Assembly (NCBI RefSeq): GCF_019175385.1
Contig: NC_083345.1
Coordinates: forward strand, 6,487,205 to 6,551,204
Direction of reading: 5' to 3'
DNA length: 64,000 bases
DNA from: Lycium barbarum
Taxonomy: Eukaryota; Streptophyta; Magnoliopsida; Solanales; Solanaceae
Shown here one piece after another: positions 12,130 to 23,425 of this stretch. The position numbers were made by a program, and so were the translations under genes. The notes under the pieces are model-generated. The model worked only from the letters and a program-made list of their open reading frames with translations, had not been told where the DNA came from and did no database searches. How positions within the stretch are numbered: the stretch's first letter is position 1; every line of letters starts with the position of its first letter.

Positions 12130-12569
12130 AGGCTTTGTGCTCAACAATCAGAATAGGTCGGATCCATCATTTTTACACCTGTCGAAGAAATTGCACGGTT
12201 TGACCTTAATGTGCTAGTCTTTAATTTTTGCTCTTAGCAATTGAGCCTAGCGGAGCATAGTTCTTTAAGCGCGAGGGACATAACTTGTAAAATATTATGA
12301 TGTGAAAATATAAATTTTCGATACATATTTAATGACGTGACGGGTTTTAAAAAATATTTAAATATTTAAATCAATACTTGAATTTATTTAGTATCAGCAC
12401 ACCCTAAGCCCAACCCAATTTCTCACTTGACCTAATGGGTTGACTGTAACTGTAATTGTATCCTTTGTCAAGTGGTATTGCCTATTTAGAAACATGTAAC
12501 AATTATATTAGTATTAATGTTTTGGCTGATGGTCAAATCTTCTACAATTGTTATTTGCGTTGCTCCAGT
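12130..12569. other. intergenic, no feature recognised
   Basis: AT-rich sequence without a coding frame or repeat pair. Its last 8 bases form the left target-site duplication of the adjoining hAT element. Confidence 0.4.
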
Positions 12570-13411
12570 TAGGGGTGTACATGGATCGGTTTGGTTCGGG
12601 TTTTTTAAATACCAACCCAACTTAATTATGTAGGGTTTTTAAATTTACAAATTAAATCAATAAAAGTCAGGTTTTTCAACTTCGGGTTTTTTCGGGTAAA
12701 GTTTTCATACAAAACACAAAACTTGTGCTTCAAATATTTTTTTTAGTTCTAGTAAGATACAACTATCTAATTAAGGTGTTTCTTAAGAAAATAATACAAA
12801 ATGTAAGATGAGTGATGATATTGTACTAAAATATTAAAAAAAAAATATAACAAAATCGCTAAGCCATAATGAAAATGATCCAAATTAAAGGTACTAGGTC
12901 ATGCTAAAATAAGTATGACTAATAAGTAGTATTAATTACGACTAAATATTAAAGAAAAACAAAATTAAAATTATATATTTTACACTAACTAAACCAATGA
13001 AAAACTATGAAATAAATATCCAATATTATTGTTATTCCTAGCATTAGAATTGTATTTCTTTTGGTAGCATCAGAATGGATTTGGTTTTGATTTAGACTTT
13101 AGTTGAGTTACTAACATCTGTGGGCTATGAAAGACAAAAACAATGAAATTTTTTAAAAAGATATTGTAAATCACATTACAAATAATTTTTTTTATATATA
13201 AAATATTTAAAAAAGTTGTATGCGTGTAATGTCGGGTTGGTTTGATTCAATTTGACTTTTTTACTTAAAACCAAACCAAACCAATTATGATTGGGTTTTT
13301 ATTTCCAATACCAAACCAAGTCAAAGCAAACCACTAGTCGGGCTCTTTTTTCTTGGGTTGACTCCGATTGTCGGTTTGACGTTGTTTGTCGGTTTTCTTT
13401 GTACATCCCTA
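12570..13411. mobile_element. non-autonomous hAT-like element, 842 bp
   Basis: The ends are TAGGGGTGTACA and TGTACATCCCTA, an imperfect terminal inverted repeat. The 8 bp duplication gctccagt is perfect on both sides (12562-12569 and 13412-13419), as expected for hAT transposition. The inside is AT-rich, with gaaccaaacc-type words and no transposase. Confidence 0.85.
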
Positions 13412-13419
13412 GCTCCAGT

Positions 13420-14740
13420 AATTCTTTGGCAAACTTTCAGTTGCTGTTACTGTAAAGCTTTGCAAGTTAGAGTTTCCGTGCTTAATTAGAGATTTCAAAT
13501 ATAAGTGTGTAGCTAGTCGATGTTCTTCACCTGTTCCACTGAAATGTTTCTGACACTTCTAAGAACACATTGTTTTATTAACAACCCATTGAGGATTTCA
13601 TGTTTGAGGCTAATTCCGTTTAGAATTCAGTCTAGTTAGTCGCTTATTTCGAATTCATTGCGGCGACAGAAGGCCTTCCCCTTTGCTTGAAGCTCTATCA
13701 AAGAAGTATTTCTATTGCAAAAATGTTTAGGTCTAGGCTAAACCTCCCTCAACACAATGATGTCCCAAAGCTAAGAACAAGAAGATTTTGATTGAGAAAT
13801 AGAAGTGAGGTTCCAAACGTTAATCCTCGGAAGATGCATGGCCATACACATTTAAATGGAGGGGACCAATGGGATTGTTTTTTAAAGTTCGATTAGAACT
13901 GTATAATTATTACCAAACATATAGGCATTATTTTCATATTTACCAAACATAACAATAGCTTACCTGATGTAGCAGATTTTCAAAACATTTTAACCATCCA
14001 AACCGGACAAATTGGAACATTTTCCAGAAAATTTCCCTCCATGCCAAACACACTTTCTATTGACCGCTTAACAGTAGTTTATGTCCATTGCGACCGATTG
14101 AAACTACAAATATGAACATATATAGCTGGATTCTACCATTTAACAGGAAATAGTCAACTTCACCCAAGGATTTAATCTTCTTGACTCTCTAATATGGTCT
14201 TTTTATAATATATAATCTCTAAAGTCTATCGAAGACTTTTAGCTGTTGCCACCATTAAGTGTAATAATATATAACTATTGCTTCTAATTGTGGTTGTTGA
14301 TATTAGCTAACCTCATTTATTTTTTCTATCTATCCAGTCAATTGGACTAACTTCAAAAAAAGAAACAAAAAAATAGAGACTTAAGTTATTAACTTGATAG
14401 CCAACAATTTTTTTCTCTAATGTAGCTGGAACCATGCCTACTAAACTACCAAAATAGAACCATCACCTTAAAGACAATGATGTTAATTCCAACATAATGA
14501 AATCATAAAAAGGATCTAGGGAACTCCAAATTATATGTAAACTTTAAAAAGTCAAACAAAAATGGCAATGAATGTTCAATAAATTTCAGAGAATAAAAAA
14601 GATGAGACTTGAGAAGACTTAAAATAATATAAAGTCATTAAACCAGCAGGCTGAAAACACACATCTTTTCTCAACCAGCCTAAGTTCAATTCTTCTTCTC
14701 ATTAATCCAAACAAAATAAATATTGTAGCCACAAAACACA
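13420..14740. other. intergenic region upstream of lipase copy 1
   Basis: No ORF or RNA gene is recognised. The last approximately 300 bp (for example around 14640-14700, aaaccagcaggctgaaaac and aacctaagttcaattc) are conserved upstream of all four lipase copies and represent the duplicated promoter and 5' region. Confidence 0.5.
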
Positions 14741-15422
14741 ATGATCATATCTCATTCCAGGATATCTTTGTTCTCAAATGAACAAAAGCCAAGCATAATT
14801 TTGTGCAAGAATCCTAATCCAGCCACTAAATTCTTTTTCCCTGAGCCTGGAAAAAGAGTTACTAGTAGAAATCACCAAGGTTGTATCGAAGAACGACTCG
14901 TCGTTTACTATATCACAGATTAAGAACTTCAAGAAAAACAAAGTCTACGGCGATCAAGAGGCAAAATTAGCAGATAAATGGAGAGATATTCATGGTCAAA
15001 ATGATTGGGAAGGGATGCTTGATCCTATCGATCCCCTGTTACGAGCAGAGCTTATAAGATACGGTGATATGGCACAAGCATGTTACGATGCATTCAATTT
15101 GGATCAAGATTCTAAATTCTGTGGTAGCTGTAAAATTGATCCTGGATTATTTTTTCAGAGGCTTGGATGGTCATCAAATCATGGTTACGATGTGACAAGC
15201 TATAGTTATTCCATGTACCATATTGATGTCCCAAGTTTTTTCAAAGTACCCTTTTGGCCTGATGGATAGAGTCACAAAGCAAATTAGATTGGCTACGTTG
15301 CAGTGTCGAATGGCGAATATTCAGCACATTTAGGGCGTCGTGACATAACGATTGCTTGGAGTGGCACAGTGACAAATCTTGAAAAGATAGTGGATTTTAT
15401 GGACTTCCAAAAACCAACTAGC

Positions 15423-15710
15423 TATCACAAGATTCCTAGCCGTGAACCGACCATAAAAGTTGAAGCAGGATTCTTAGACATCTACACGAGCAAAGACGAC
15501 GAATGCAACTTCTGCAAGTTATCAGCAAGGGAATAGGTTTTAGATGAAGTTAATAGACTGATTGACTATCACAAGATTCCTAGCCGTGACCCGACCATAA
15601 AAGTCGAAGAAGGATTCTTAGACATCTACACGAGCAAAGACGACGAATGCAACTTCTGCAAGTTATCAGCAACGGAATAGGTTTTAGATGAAGTTAAGAG
15701 ACTGATTGAA
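15423..15710 (+). repeat. 144 bp tandem duplication inside lipase copy 1
   Basis: The segment starting tatcacaagattcctagcc at 15423 repeats at 15567, exactly 144 bp (48 codons) later, with few differences. Both copies contain the sequence gaatag in the place where the other lipase copies have GAACAG or GAAAAG. Confidence 0.9.
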
Positions 15711-16299
15711 CTATATTCGGATGAGGAAATAAGCATAACAATAACAGAAACACAGCTTGGGAAGTGCTTTAGCTATTATAAATGCTTATGACATTGCAGA
15801 GATTGGACTAGATGTACGCGAAGACGGGCGCGTTATCCCTATATGTGTCTTCTCATCCTCAGGGCCAAGAGTTGGGAACATTAGATTTAAAGAAAGGCTT
15901 GAAGGACTAGGAGTGAAGGTGCTAAGAGTTGTAAATAAGCATGTTCCAGCACTTCCTGGTGTTTTTCTCAATGAGAATGTTCCAACACTAGTTCAAAGAA
16001 TTGGTGAATTGTTCTTACCGTGGTGTTATTTGCATGTTGGAAAGGAGCTTGTTTTGGATCACAAGATATCACCTTTCTTAAAAGATATACACAATGTCAC
16101 ATATTTCCACAATTTGGAGGTTCACCTGCATTTACTTGATGGGTTAGTATAACCTTTTTTTTTTTTTTTTTTTTTGAGGTAAAGGTAACTATAACTTTCC
16201 TATTTAAGTTCTATCTAAGCTTATCAACTAGTCTTGATATTAAGAACTTCTTCTCATATTCTATCAAAGTTCATGATATATTTCTTTTCCTCTTTTCTG

Positions 16300-16480
16300 A
16301 TAACCGAGAAATTCCCGAGAGCCAGCTCACACACGATTTGAAGGTCGATGGGATAACGAACACGTTCATTGATCCTTCTTCACTTAAATATCAAGTTTTT
16401 TGTCTAGAACAGGTTTGAACTTGTGACGTGCGGCTAATCCATACATCACGCGTGTGCTCTTATCACTAGACCTAAGACCT
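16300..16480 (-). mobile_element. SINE-like insertion in the intron of lipase copy 1
   Basis: On the minus strand the block carries a B-box-like AAGTTCAAACC following an A-box-like TCTAGTGATAAGAGCAC, then sequence similar to the SINE at 35869-36039 (shared words tttaagtg.agaa, aatcgtg). The boundaries are approximate because no clean TSD was resolved. Confidence 0.5.
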
Positions 16481-16603
16481 GGGGCTCAATGTCATGCTTG
16501 ATTGAGGCCTCTACAATATTGTTGCATAAGAATCTGAATATCAAATGCCGAGGCCTATGACTAACTATTATATGTTCTTTACATGAGTTGCAGGTTTCAT
16601 GGG

Positions 16604-17778
16604 CAGGGGTGGCTCAACTTAATTGGTGGCTTAAAGCCAAATTTCAGTATGAGGCTTTAAATTTTTTTTTTTAAACATGCATATATCATTTGCTGTGTAC
16701 TTTTCTAGCTTTTTAAATGCAAAGTTGTTAGTTGTTATTTCTTGACGGACTAATAAACAAAGTGTGTCACATAAATTGAAATGCAAGTACTAAAAAATTT
16801 TAAATTAAAAAGAAAAGAAATTAAAAAAACAGCAAGTTATTAGAACAATAGAACCTAATTCCAAAATTTGATAACTTGATATTATACCAAAATTTAACGA
16901 CTTCTATCTGCTTACTGCTATGCATGACAACACGAGAAAACATAAAAAAGAGTGCAATTTGATTTAGTTTTACCCTTGTTTTCGTGAGAATAAATAGTTT
17001 ACTAGAAGGAAGAAAAGAGAGTATTAAAATACATATGTTTTTTTTATGAGAATAGAAAAAAAAAAACAATAATTAGGATTATATATGTAAATTACCTCAA
17101 ATATATATAAATAAATTTTAAATTACATAACAAATAGTTCTATAGATCTTATACCCTTTACTAGATTTTTTCAAAACATTTACATAAGACCAACTTTTAA
17201 TATTGTTGGCCTAAACGGTCCAAAGATACTCTTAACATGATGTGATATTGTCCGCTTTGGGCCAAGTCCGCAAGGTTTTCCCCAAAAGGCCTCACATCAT
17301 TAAGAGTATCCAACACCTTATAAGTAGGTCTTTTTTTCTTTTCAGCTATCAATGTGGTATTTTATTCGCACACCCAACGGGTCAAAGATTCAACATGTCT
17401 GTGTGCCACCTACATCGTCATAAACTGACCCATAGATGGGCAAAGGCGCTAAGTCGGGCTCACGCCACACTCCGACATCTTCATAATCGTTCAGCCAATC
17501 ATTGGCTCTGATATCAGTTGTTGGGCTAAAACGGCTCAAAAATACTCTTAACATGGTGTGATATTGTCCGCTTTTGGGCCAAGCCCGCACGGGTTTCGCA
17601 AAGGTCTCACCCTATTAAGAGTATCCAACACCTTATAAGTAATTTTTTTTCCTTTTAGCTACCAATATGGTACTTTGTTCGCACATCCAATAAATATATT
17701 ACTTAATTAATATGGGGCCTAAAATATTCGGGGGCCTAAAGCGGTGGCTTTATCCGCTTGGCCCTTGAGCTGGCTCTG
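16604..17778. mobile_element. hAT-like element (1175 bp) in exon 2 of lipase copy 1
   Basis: The termini are CAGGGGTGGCTCAAC and, inverted, CAGAGCCAGCTCAAG. The 8 bp duplication ttcatggg is perfect (16596-16603 and 17779-17786) and is the exact exon 2 start sequence seen uninterrupted in lipase copy 3. It has no transposase and carries a nested TRIM at 17204-17692. Confidence 0.95.
17204..17692 (-). mobile_element. TRIM (mini LTR retrotransposon, 489 bp) nested in the hAT element
   Basis: Two direct LTRs of about 175 bp lie at 17204-17379 and 17519-17692. Both begin TGTTGG and contain gatattgtccgcttt and taagagtatccaacacctt. A sequence close to the initiator-Met primer-binding site reads TGATATCAGAGCC on the minus strand at 17504-17516, beside the right LTR, so the element is on the minus strand. 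The 5 bp TSD aatat is perfect (17199-17203 and 17693-17697). The 139 bp interior codes nothing. Confidence 0.9.
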
Positions 17779-17885
17779 TTCATGGGAAAGGGAGAAGATA
17801 TTGGCTTTCGAGTAATAGAGATAAAGCTTTGGTGAACAAAACAACAGACTTTTTGAAGGATGATTTCTCTGTTCCACCACACTAG

Positions 17886-18750
17886 TTGCAAAAAAATTAT
17901 AGAAAGCTTATTAAGCAGCATAACGGATAGTGGATGATTGATCATCAGTAACGTTATCTCAAGAAGATGTAAACCATCACGTACTTTCAAAGTAACAAAA
18001 AGAAAAGCAACGACTGGAATAGGAGAATCAGAGTCGAAAGAGGACTCCCCACTTCTTTCTCTCATTCAAAACCATGGATGAGATTGTCATCTTACACGGC
18101 TCCTAAAGTTTAGCAGTTAGGTATTTCTTATGATCTTATCATACTTTTGTGAGTTATTGCCAATGTAATCATAAAAATCTAATATTTCAGGAAATCTAGA
18201 TAAGGCTTCTGAAAAACTTGGATTTTCCAATATAAAATTTTCAAAACCGTATCTCTAACCACTTTCAAGACTTTCGGTTGTTACTGCAATTTGTACTAAT
18301 ACAGGACAATAGGTCCTCCTGATTGTGGTTGATAATTACCCACCCTTTTTAAAATTATTCAAGGAACACTAATATGTCTAAGCTGATGTTAGTTAAATGC
18401 CAACCAGCAACCTAAATTAATCTCTAGAGTAGCTGGAACATTCAACGATGCTCCAGTAAACTAGTAAAACAAAAAGAAGCATCATATTCAGACTATGGTG
18501 TCCACCTCAAAGAATATTAAATAAGGAACGTAGGAGACTCCAAATTATCAAGTCAGCATAAACAAGACTAGAAGAAATGGCTATGCATGTTCAAGAGATT
18601 CCCTGTGAATTAAAAAATTAGACTTAGGCTGACCTATTGAGTAATATTAAGTCATCCTAATGACTATTATGAAGTCATAAAACCAGCAAGCAAAGAAGCA
18701 CATCTTTTTCAAACAACCTAAGTGCAATTCTTATACCGATCCCCGAAACA
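17886..18750. other. intergenic DNA between lipase copies 1 and 2
   Basis: It contains the degraded 3' end of copy 1 and then the duplicated upstream region of copy 2. No separate gene is seen. The uninterrupted sequence cttatcatacttttgtgag near 18132 is the empty site for the SINE found downstream of copy 2. Confidence 0.5.
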
Positions 18751-19597
18751 ATGATCATCTCCTATTCCAGGATAACTTTGTTCTCAAATGGACAGAAGCC
18801 AAATACAATTTTTTCCAAGAATGCTGTTCCAGTTAGTACTAGATTCTTTTTCCCTGGGCAAGGAAAGAGAAAAGTTACAAGTAGAAACTCTTTCAAATGT
18901 AAGGTTGAATCCGAGAATAACTCCCTGTTTCCGATTTCAAAGCTAAGAGGAAGGGAAACAAATTTCCTGACGATGATGAGATGGCAATGGCTAAAGATTC
19001 CAAGGCAATATTAGCTGATAACTGGAAAGATATCCATGGTCAAAATGATGGGAAGGCATGCTTGATCCTATCGATCCCCTACTACAAGCTGAGCTGATAC
19101 GTTATGGAGATATGGTGCAAGCATGTTACGATGCTTTTGATTTGGATCATAGCTGTAAGTTTGATAGACGTTTGTTTTTCGAGAGTATTGGCTGGTCAAA
19201 ACATGGTTATTATGTGGATAGCTATATTTACTCCCAAGTACCTCATTCATTCCCGTTGGCCTAACAATTGGAGTCATAAAGCAAATTGGATCGGCTATAT
19301 TGCAGTATCAAATGATGAGTATTCAGCATATTTAGGTCGTCGAGACATAACAATTGCTTGGTGTGGAACAGTGACAGATGCTGAGAAGATAGCAGATCTC
19401 ATGTTCTACCAAAAACCAACTAGAGATTACAAGATTCCAAGCCCAGATGAGAAAATTAGCGCTGAAGCTGGATTCTTAAAAATGTACGCGAAAAAACATG
19501 AGGACTGCAAATTATGCCACCACTCGACAAGGGAACATGTTTTAGCTGCAGTTCAGAGAGTTAAAGATCAATACTCGAATGAGGAAATAAGTATAAC

Positions 19598-20300
19598 TGT
19601 TTACCCCGAAATTGGGAAACCAATTGAATTTGTACGCGGGTATAGGATATGTGCTTGGATCTTGATGTATATTTGATAGCGGAAAATAAGCGTGTGAGTA
19701 TTTGGCGATGAAACGGCTAGTAACGGTGATTTGCTTAATTTGCTACGGACATGAACATTTAGAAGCCATGTTGAATACTTAATGGAAGAAACACAACGTA
19801 AATGGAAACAAACGGCCTTGGCCGGATCAGATATTGAGAGAGAGATTGCATATATATTTTTCTATTACAAGTGTTCTTGGAGGATGAAGAAGCCAACCCT
19901 TACAAAGGAGAGGGATGTGCTCTATTTATAGTGTGACCTCCATGGGTCTCATATGATGTGAGCTAATAAAATAATAGCAACAAGGATTGCTCTGCACGGA
20001 TTTGGTGGGATTAGACTGACGGCGCCGTCTGACACACGCATGGTGGGTAGTTGACCAGGACATGACGTTACTAGCGCGTGACCCGCGTGCAACGGCCACC
20101 CGGACCAACGGCTACTCGGACCAACGGCCACACGGACCAACGGCTACTCGGACCAACAGCCGTACGGACCAACGGCTATACGGACCAACGGCCACGAATG
20201 CTCAGGTCACCGGGCTTGGTCGTTCCAATGACGAAGAAGGCAAATCAGTCGGCCCCCTCGCTCCACCGGTTTGCCTCGCATCCGGTTTTTACCGTATACA
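19598..20300 (-). repeat. 3' LTR of the gypsy element
   Basis: 703 bp, TGTTTACC to TATACA, matching 26629-27331 base for base over most of its length. It carries a short tandem of ggaccaacggc(t/c)a words at about 20102-20193. Confidence 0.95.
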
Positions 20301-20462
20301 GATAGCCCCACACTTCCCGGATCTCCGATCTATCGGAGTAACGGGGAGTGGATAACTTCCGAAACCGGTGGCCCTGTCAGCTCGTCGTTACCTTCTTATT
20401 TCTTCGTTTTGAATGTTTGCCATTATTTTGGTCATGATCGTTGGTCCGTTTTAGGACAGGTC

Positions 20463-21074
20463 TGTAAGGACCCCACCGCCTGGGTCGCCCAGGACCGGTG
20501 AGTAGACCCCTTGCGGGCCCCCTCCATGACATGCATGCTTGACATACTCAGGTATTGTATGGACAGGAAATCACACCAGTTCGCTGCGCCCTGCAGAGCT
20601 TCGAACCCGTGACCTCAAGCCTTTTGTTCTCCCAAAGGAGACGACTCTCACCAATTGAGCTGCAGCTCAATTGGTAAGAGGCGCTCCTTCGGGGGACAAA
20701 GGGCCTGAGGTCACAGGTTCGAAGCTCTGCAGGGCGTAGCGAACTGGTGTGATTTCACTGCCTACAATAGCCAAGTAGTCCATGCGCAAGGCATGTCATG
20801 TTATGAGAGGGCAACCCGTTGCATGTATGGGTAACACCTTCGGATCCTCGACAAAAAGTCGCCTTTTTTGTAAGGACCCCACCGCCTGGGTCGCCCAGGA
20901 CCGGTGAGTAGACCCCTTGCGGGCCCCCTCCATGACATGCATGCTTGACATACTCAGGTATTGTATGGACAGGAAATCACACCAGTTCGCTGCGCCCTGC
21001 AGAGCTTCGAACCCGTGACCTCAAGCCTTTTGTTCCCCGAAGGAGCGCCTCTTACCAATTGAGCTGCATAGTTT
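20463..21074. mobile_element. 612 bp insertion with three copies of a tRNA-like unit (direct, inverted, direct)
   Basis: A unit of about 200 bp beginning TGTAAGGACCCC and ending GAGCTGCA occurs at 20463-20663 and 20869-21068. Part of it is inverted at about 20663-20765, meeting the first copy in the palindrome ttgagctgcagctcaa (20655-20670). The inverted copy reads as A-box-like AGCTCAATTGGTAAGAG and B-box-like GGTTCGAAGC, so the unit looks tRNA-derived. Units that start TG and end CA in direct orientation also fit a TRIM-like element. It sits exactly between the left TSD and the start of the LTR block at 21075. Confidence 0.65.
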
Positions 21075-21968
21075 TGTCACGCCCTGAACCATGGCCTGGA
21101 CGTAACACGGCACTCGGTGCCTGACTGCATGTGACCGAGCGAACCACATGGCTTGCTGAATCATCATGATACATAACATATGCGGAATATAACGTGAATG
21201 CATGATGAGCCTTTATAAAACATGTTAAGTCATAATACTTAATAAAATACTTGTTTAAACATGAGTGAGCCAAAATGGCTATACGACTCCAAATGTCTGA
21301 CATGATATAACTGACTTGTCTAGTCTATGAAACCTCTATCATGAGTCTGACTGGAAAACATACTTACTGGGACAAGGCCCCCAGCATACCTTTAGATGCA
21401 TAATTAATCATAAAATAAACGTTGACTAAACCCCGAATGAGATGGGGCTCACCAATAAGCTGATACGAATGTTGTCCTACTGAGCAGATGTGTCGTCCTG
21501 TATATCAGTACCTGCATCGTGAAATGCAGGCCCCCGGGCAATAAAAGGGGACGTCAGCACATTGAATGTACTGGTATGTAAAGCAACCGAAAGAAACAAC
21601 ATGGGACATGAAATAACATGATAAGAACTGAAACTGAAAACCTGGACATGAACATGGGCATGAGTGCATATGTATATATATAACATAAGTAAAAACATGA
21701 TAAGTAGGGAGAGCAATAACTTATAACCGATCCATGGTCTGGTGCTTGCGTCCCGCCAGCAGAACACTCAGTCCTTGCCAGGGAACATGAGATTTGATAA
21801 AATATGAAAGGATCCAATCATTATGAGAGATCGTCCGGAACATGGGTGGAGCGATCCTCATCCTACGGTGGCTACGTAGTTTCAGGCTATCTGAAGCCCT
21901 CCTCGGTAATTAATGCAACTCCCAAAACATGAACATGAAAAATAGTGGCACTTGCTGCCCATGGTATA

Positions 21969-22088
21969 TCATGAATCATAACTTGCTTGTACATAGTGTT
22001 CATGAATCATAACTTGCTTGTACATGGTTTTCATGAATCATAACTTGCTTGTACATGGTTTTCATGAATCATAACTTGCTTGTATAGT
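21969..22088. repeat. 32 bp tandem repeat, about 3.7 copies
   Basis: catgaatcataacttgcttg recurs at about 32 bp spacing inside the LTR-like block. Confidence 0.85.
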
Positions 22089-23156
22089 TTCATAAGATAA
22101 CTTGTCATAGTCTTGCAAAACATGTTTTTCGTTCATGAGTAATAACAATAGTTCGAAATCATATATATATACTTGTCTTGAAAACATGCTTGTAACTTGC
22201 TGGATGAAATCATAAAGTTTCATATAAACATAATGAGAACACATGAGGAAGAATTCATGATTCATGGATTAAGCTAGGATTTCCTAATAACCGTAATGAA
22301 AGATTAGGAATGCAATAACGAATATAGATACAAAATTCATGCACATAAATACATAATTACGGGCTACCAATATGTTGGGTTTAATGCCCTAGGATTTGAA
22401 CTTCATGGATTTTACGAAACGGATCATGGGGAAGAACATAGAGATTCCCACATGTGGATGGAAGTTATACATACCTTAACTTCCTGCTTTTGAGTGTATC
22501 ACAATGTCCTTCAATCCCTTCAACTTTAATCTATAGCAATACAGGTCATAGGGACTCTATATTAGCAACAATATTCATGTTTTGTTCATTTAAGCATTTT
22601 ATCAAACACTTGGTGGGCATGAAGCTCCACAACCTTCATTAATGGTGTTTTCTTCCCCCAATCCCCATTCTATTACTTCTAGCTGATTCTACAATCTCAA
22701 TTAGATGTAATTGACATCATTCTTCATCACCCATATGAATACAACAATCCCAAGTCAACAATCCAAAAACCCTAGCATAGTTCATATAATTTTCTTTATC
22801 AAACCCATTTACTATTCTCCCAAGAACTTATCAACACTTTAATCATCAGGAAACATCATAAAACTTACCTTAGTTATTGTAGGAATAAGCCTTGAGTTGA
22901 AATGCTTCACTTGAACAAAACCCTAGTTCCACCTTCCATGGAATTTCTTGACTTGAATGGATTTGATGTGTTTCTCACACTTAGTTTTGGTGGATTGATG
23001 AAGTGGATCTTTTGTTTCACTTGGATTCTTGCATATGAAGTGTTTGGATGGCTCTAGAGAACCCTTGAGTCGTGTAGGAGAAATGGGAATGAAAAAAAAT
23101 GGGTTTGGGTCTCTTATTAACATCTTAAAATTTGACCCATCGGGCAATTCTACGCC

Positions 23157-23425
23157 CATTTTTACGTTCCGTATAATGGTTTTACGGACCGTATAACTCA
23201 CCGTAAAACCATTCCAGTGATTTGGACATTCTGTGCTCATTTTACGGTGTGTTTTACGTCCCGTATAATGGTTTTACGGACCGTATAACTTACCGTAAAA
23301 CCATTCCAGTGATTTGGACATTCTGTGCTCATTTTACGGTGTGTTTTACGTCCCGTATAATGGTTTTACGGACCGTATAACTTACCGTAAAACCATTCCA
23401 GTGATTTGGACATTCTGTGCTCATT
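23157..23425. repeat. 92 bp tandem repeat with inner palindromes, about 2.9 copies
   Basis: gtgatttggacattctgtgc recurs at 23217, 23309 and 23401 (92 bp). Each unit carries inverted words ggttttacgg and ccgtaaaacc, and further ttttacggaccgt motifs continue to about 23590, so the region could form strong hairpins. Confidence 0.85.

Larger units (their letters stand above)
14741..17885 (+). pseudogene. class I phospholipase A1 (PLA1-Igamma / DAD1-like), copy 1, broken
   Basis: Translated pieces match plastid class I PLA1 enzymes, which release acyl chains from the sn-1 position of galactolipids and phospholipids. Shared motifs are [34 protein letters not shown] and the C-terminal HLHLLDG. The N-terminus (Ser/Arg/Lys-rich, from the ATG at 14741) resembles a transit peptide. 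Breaks seen: a frameshift near 14890; stops replacing codons near 15268, 15286 and 15533; a 144 bp in-frame tandem duplication (15423-15710) whose two copies share the same TAG; and a one-base insertion in the catalytic serine motif near 15752, which leaves KHSLG in the shifted frame. The segment after VVNKH lacks the HD.VP aspartate, the expected catalytic Asp. Exon 1 ends at 16142 (donor gt at 16143). Exon 2 starts at 16594 and is split by a hAT element after ten bases. It ends at a TAG at 17883-17885, with homology continuing to about 18010. Confidence 0.88.

Noticed and set aside
20640..20740. A genuine tRNA gene in the tRNA-like block
   Set aside because: A- and B-box-like words are present, but acceptor and anticodon stems cannot be paired convincingly and the sequence is part of a repeated, inverted element, so it is called tRNA-derived only.
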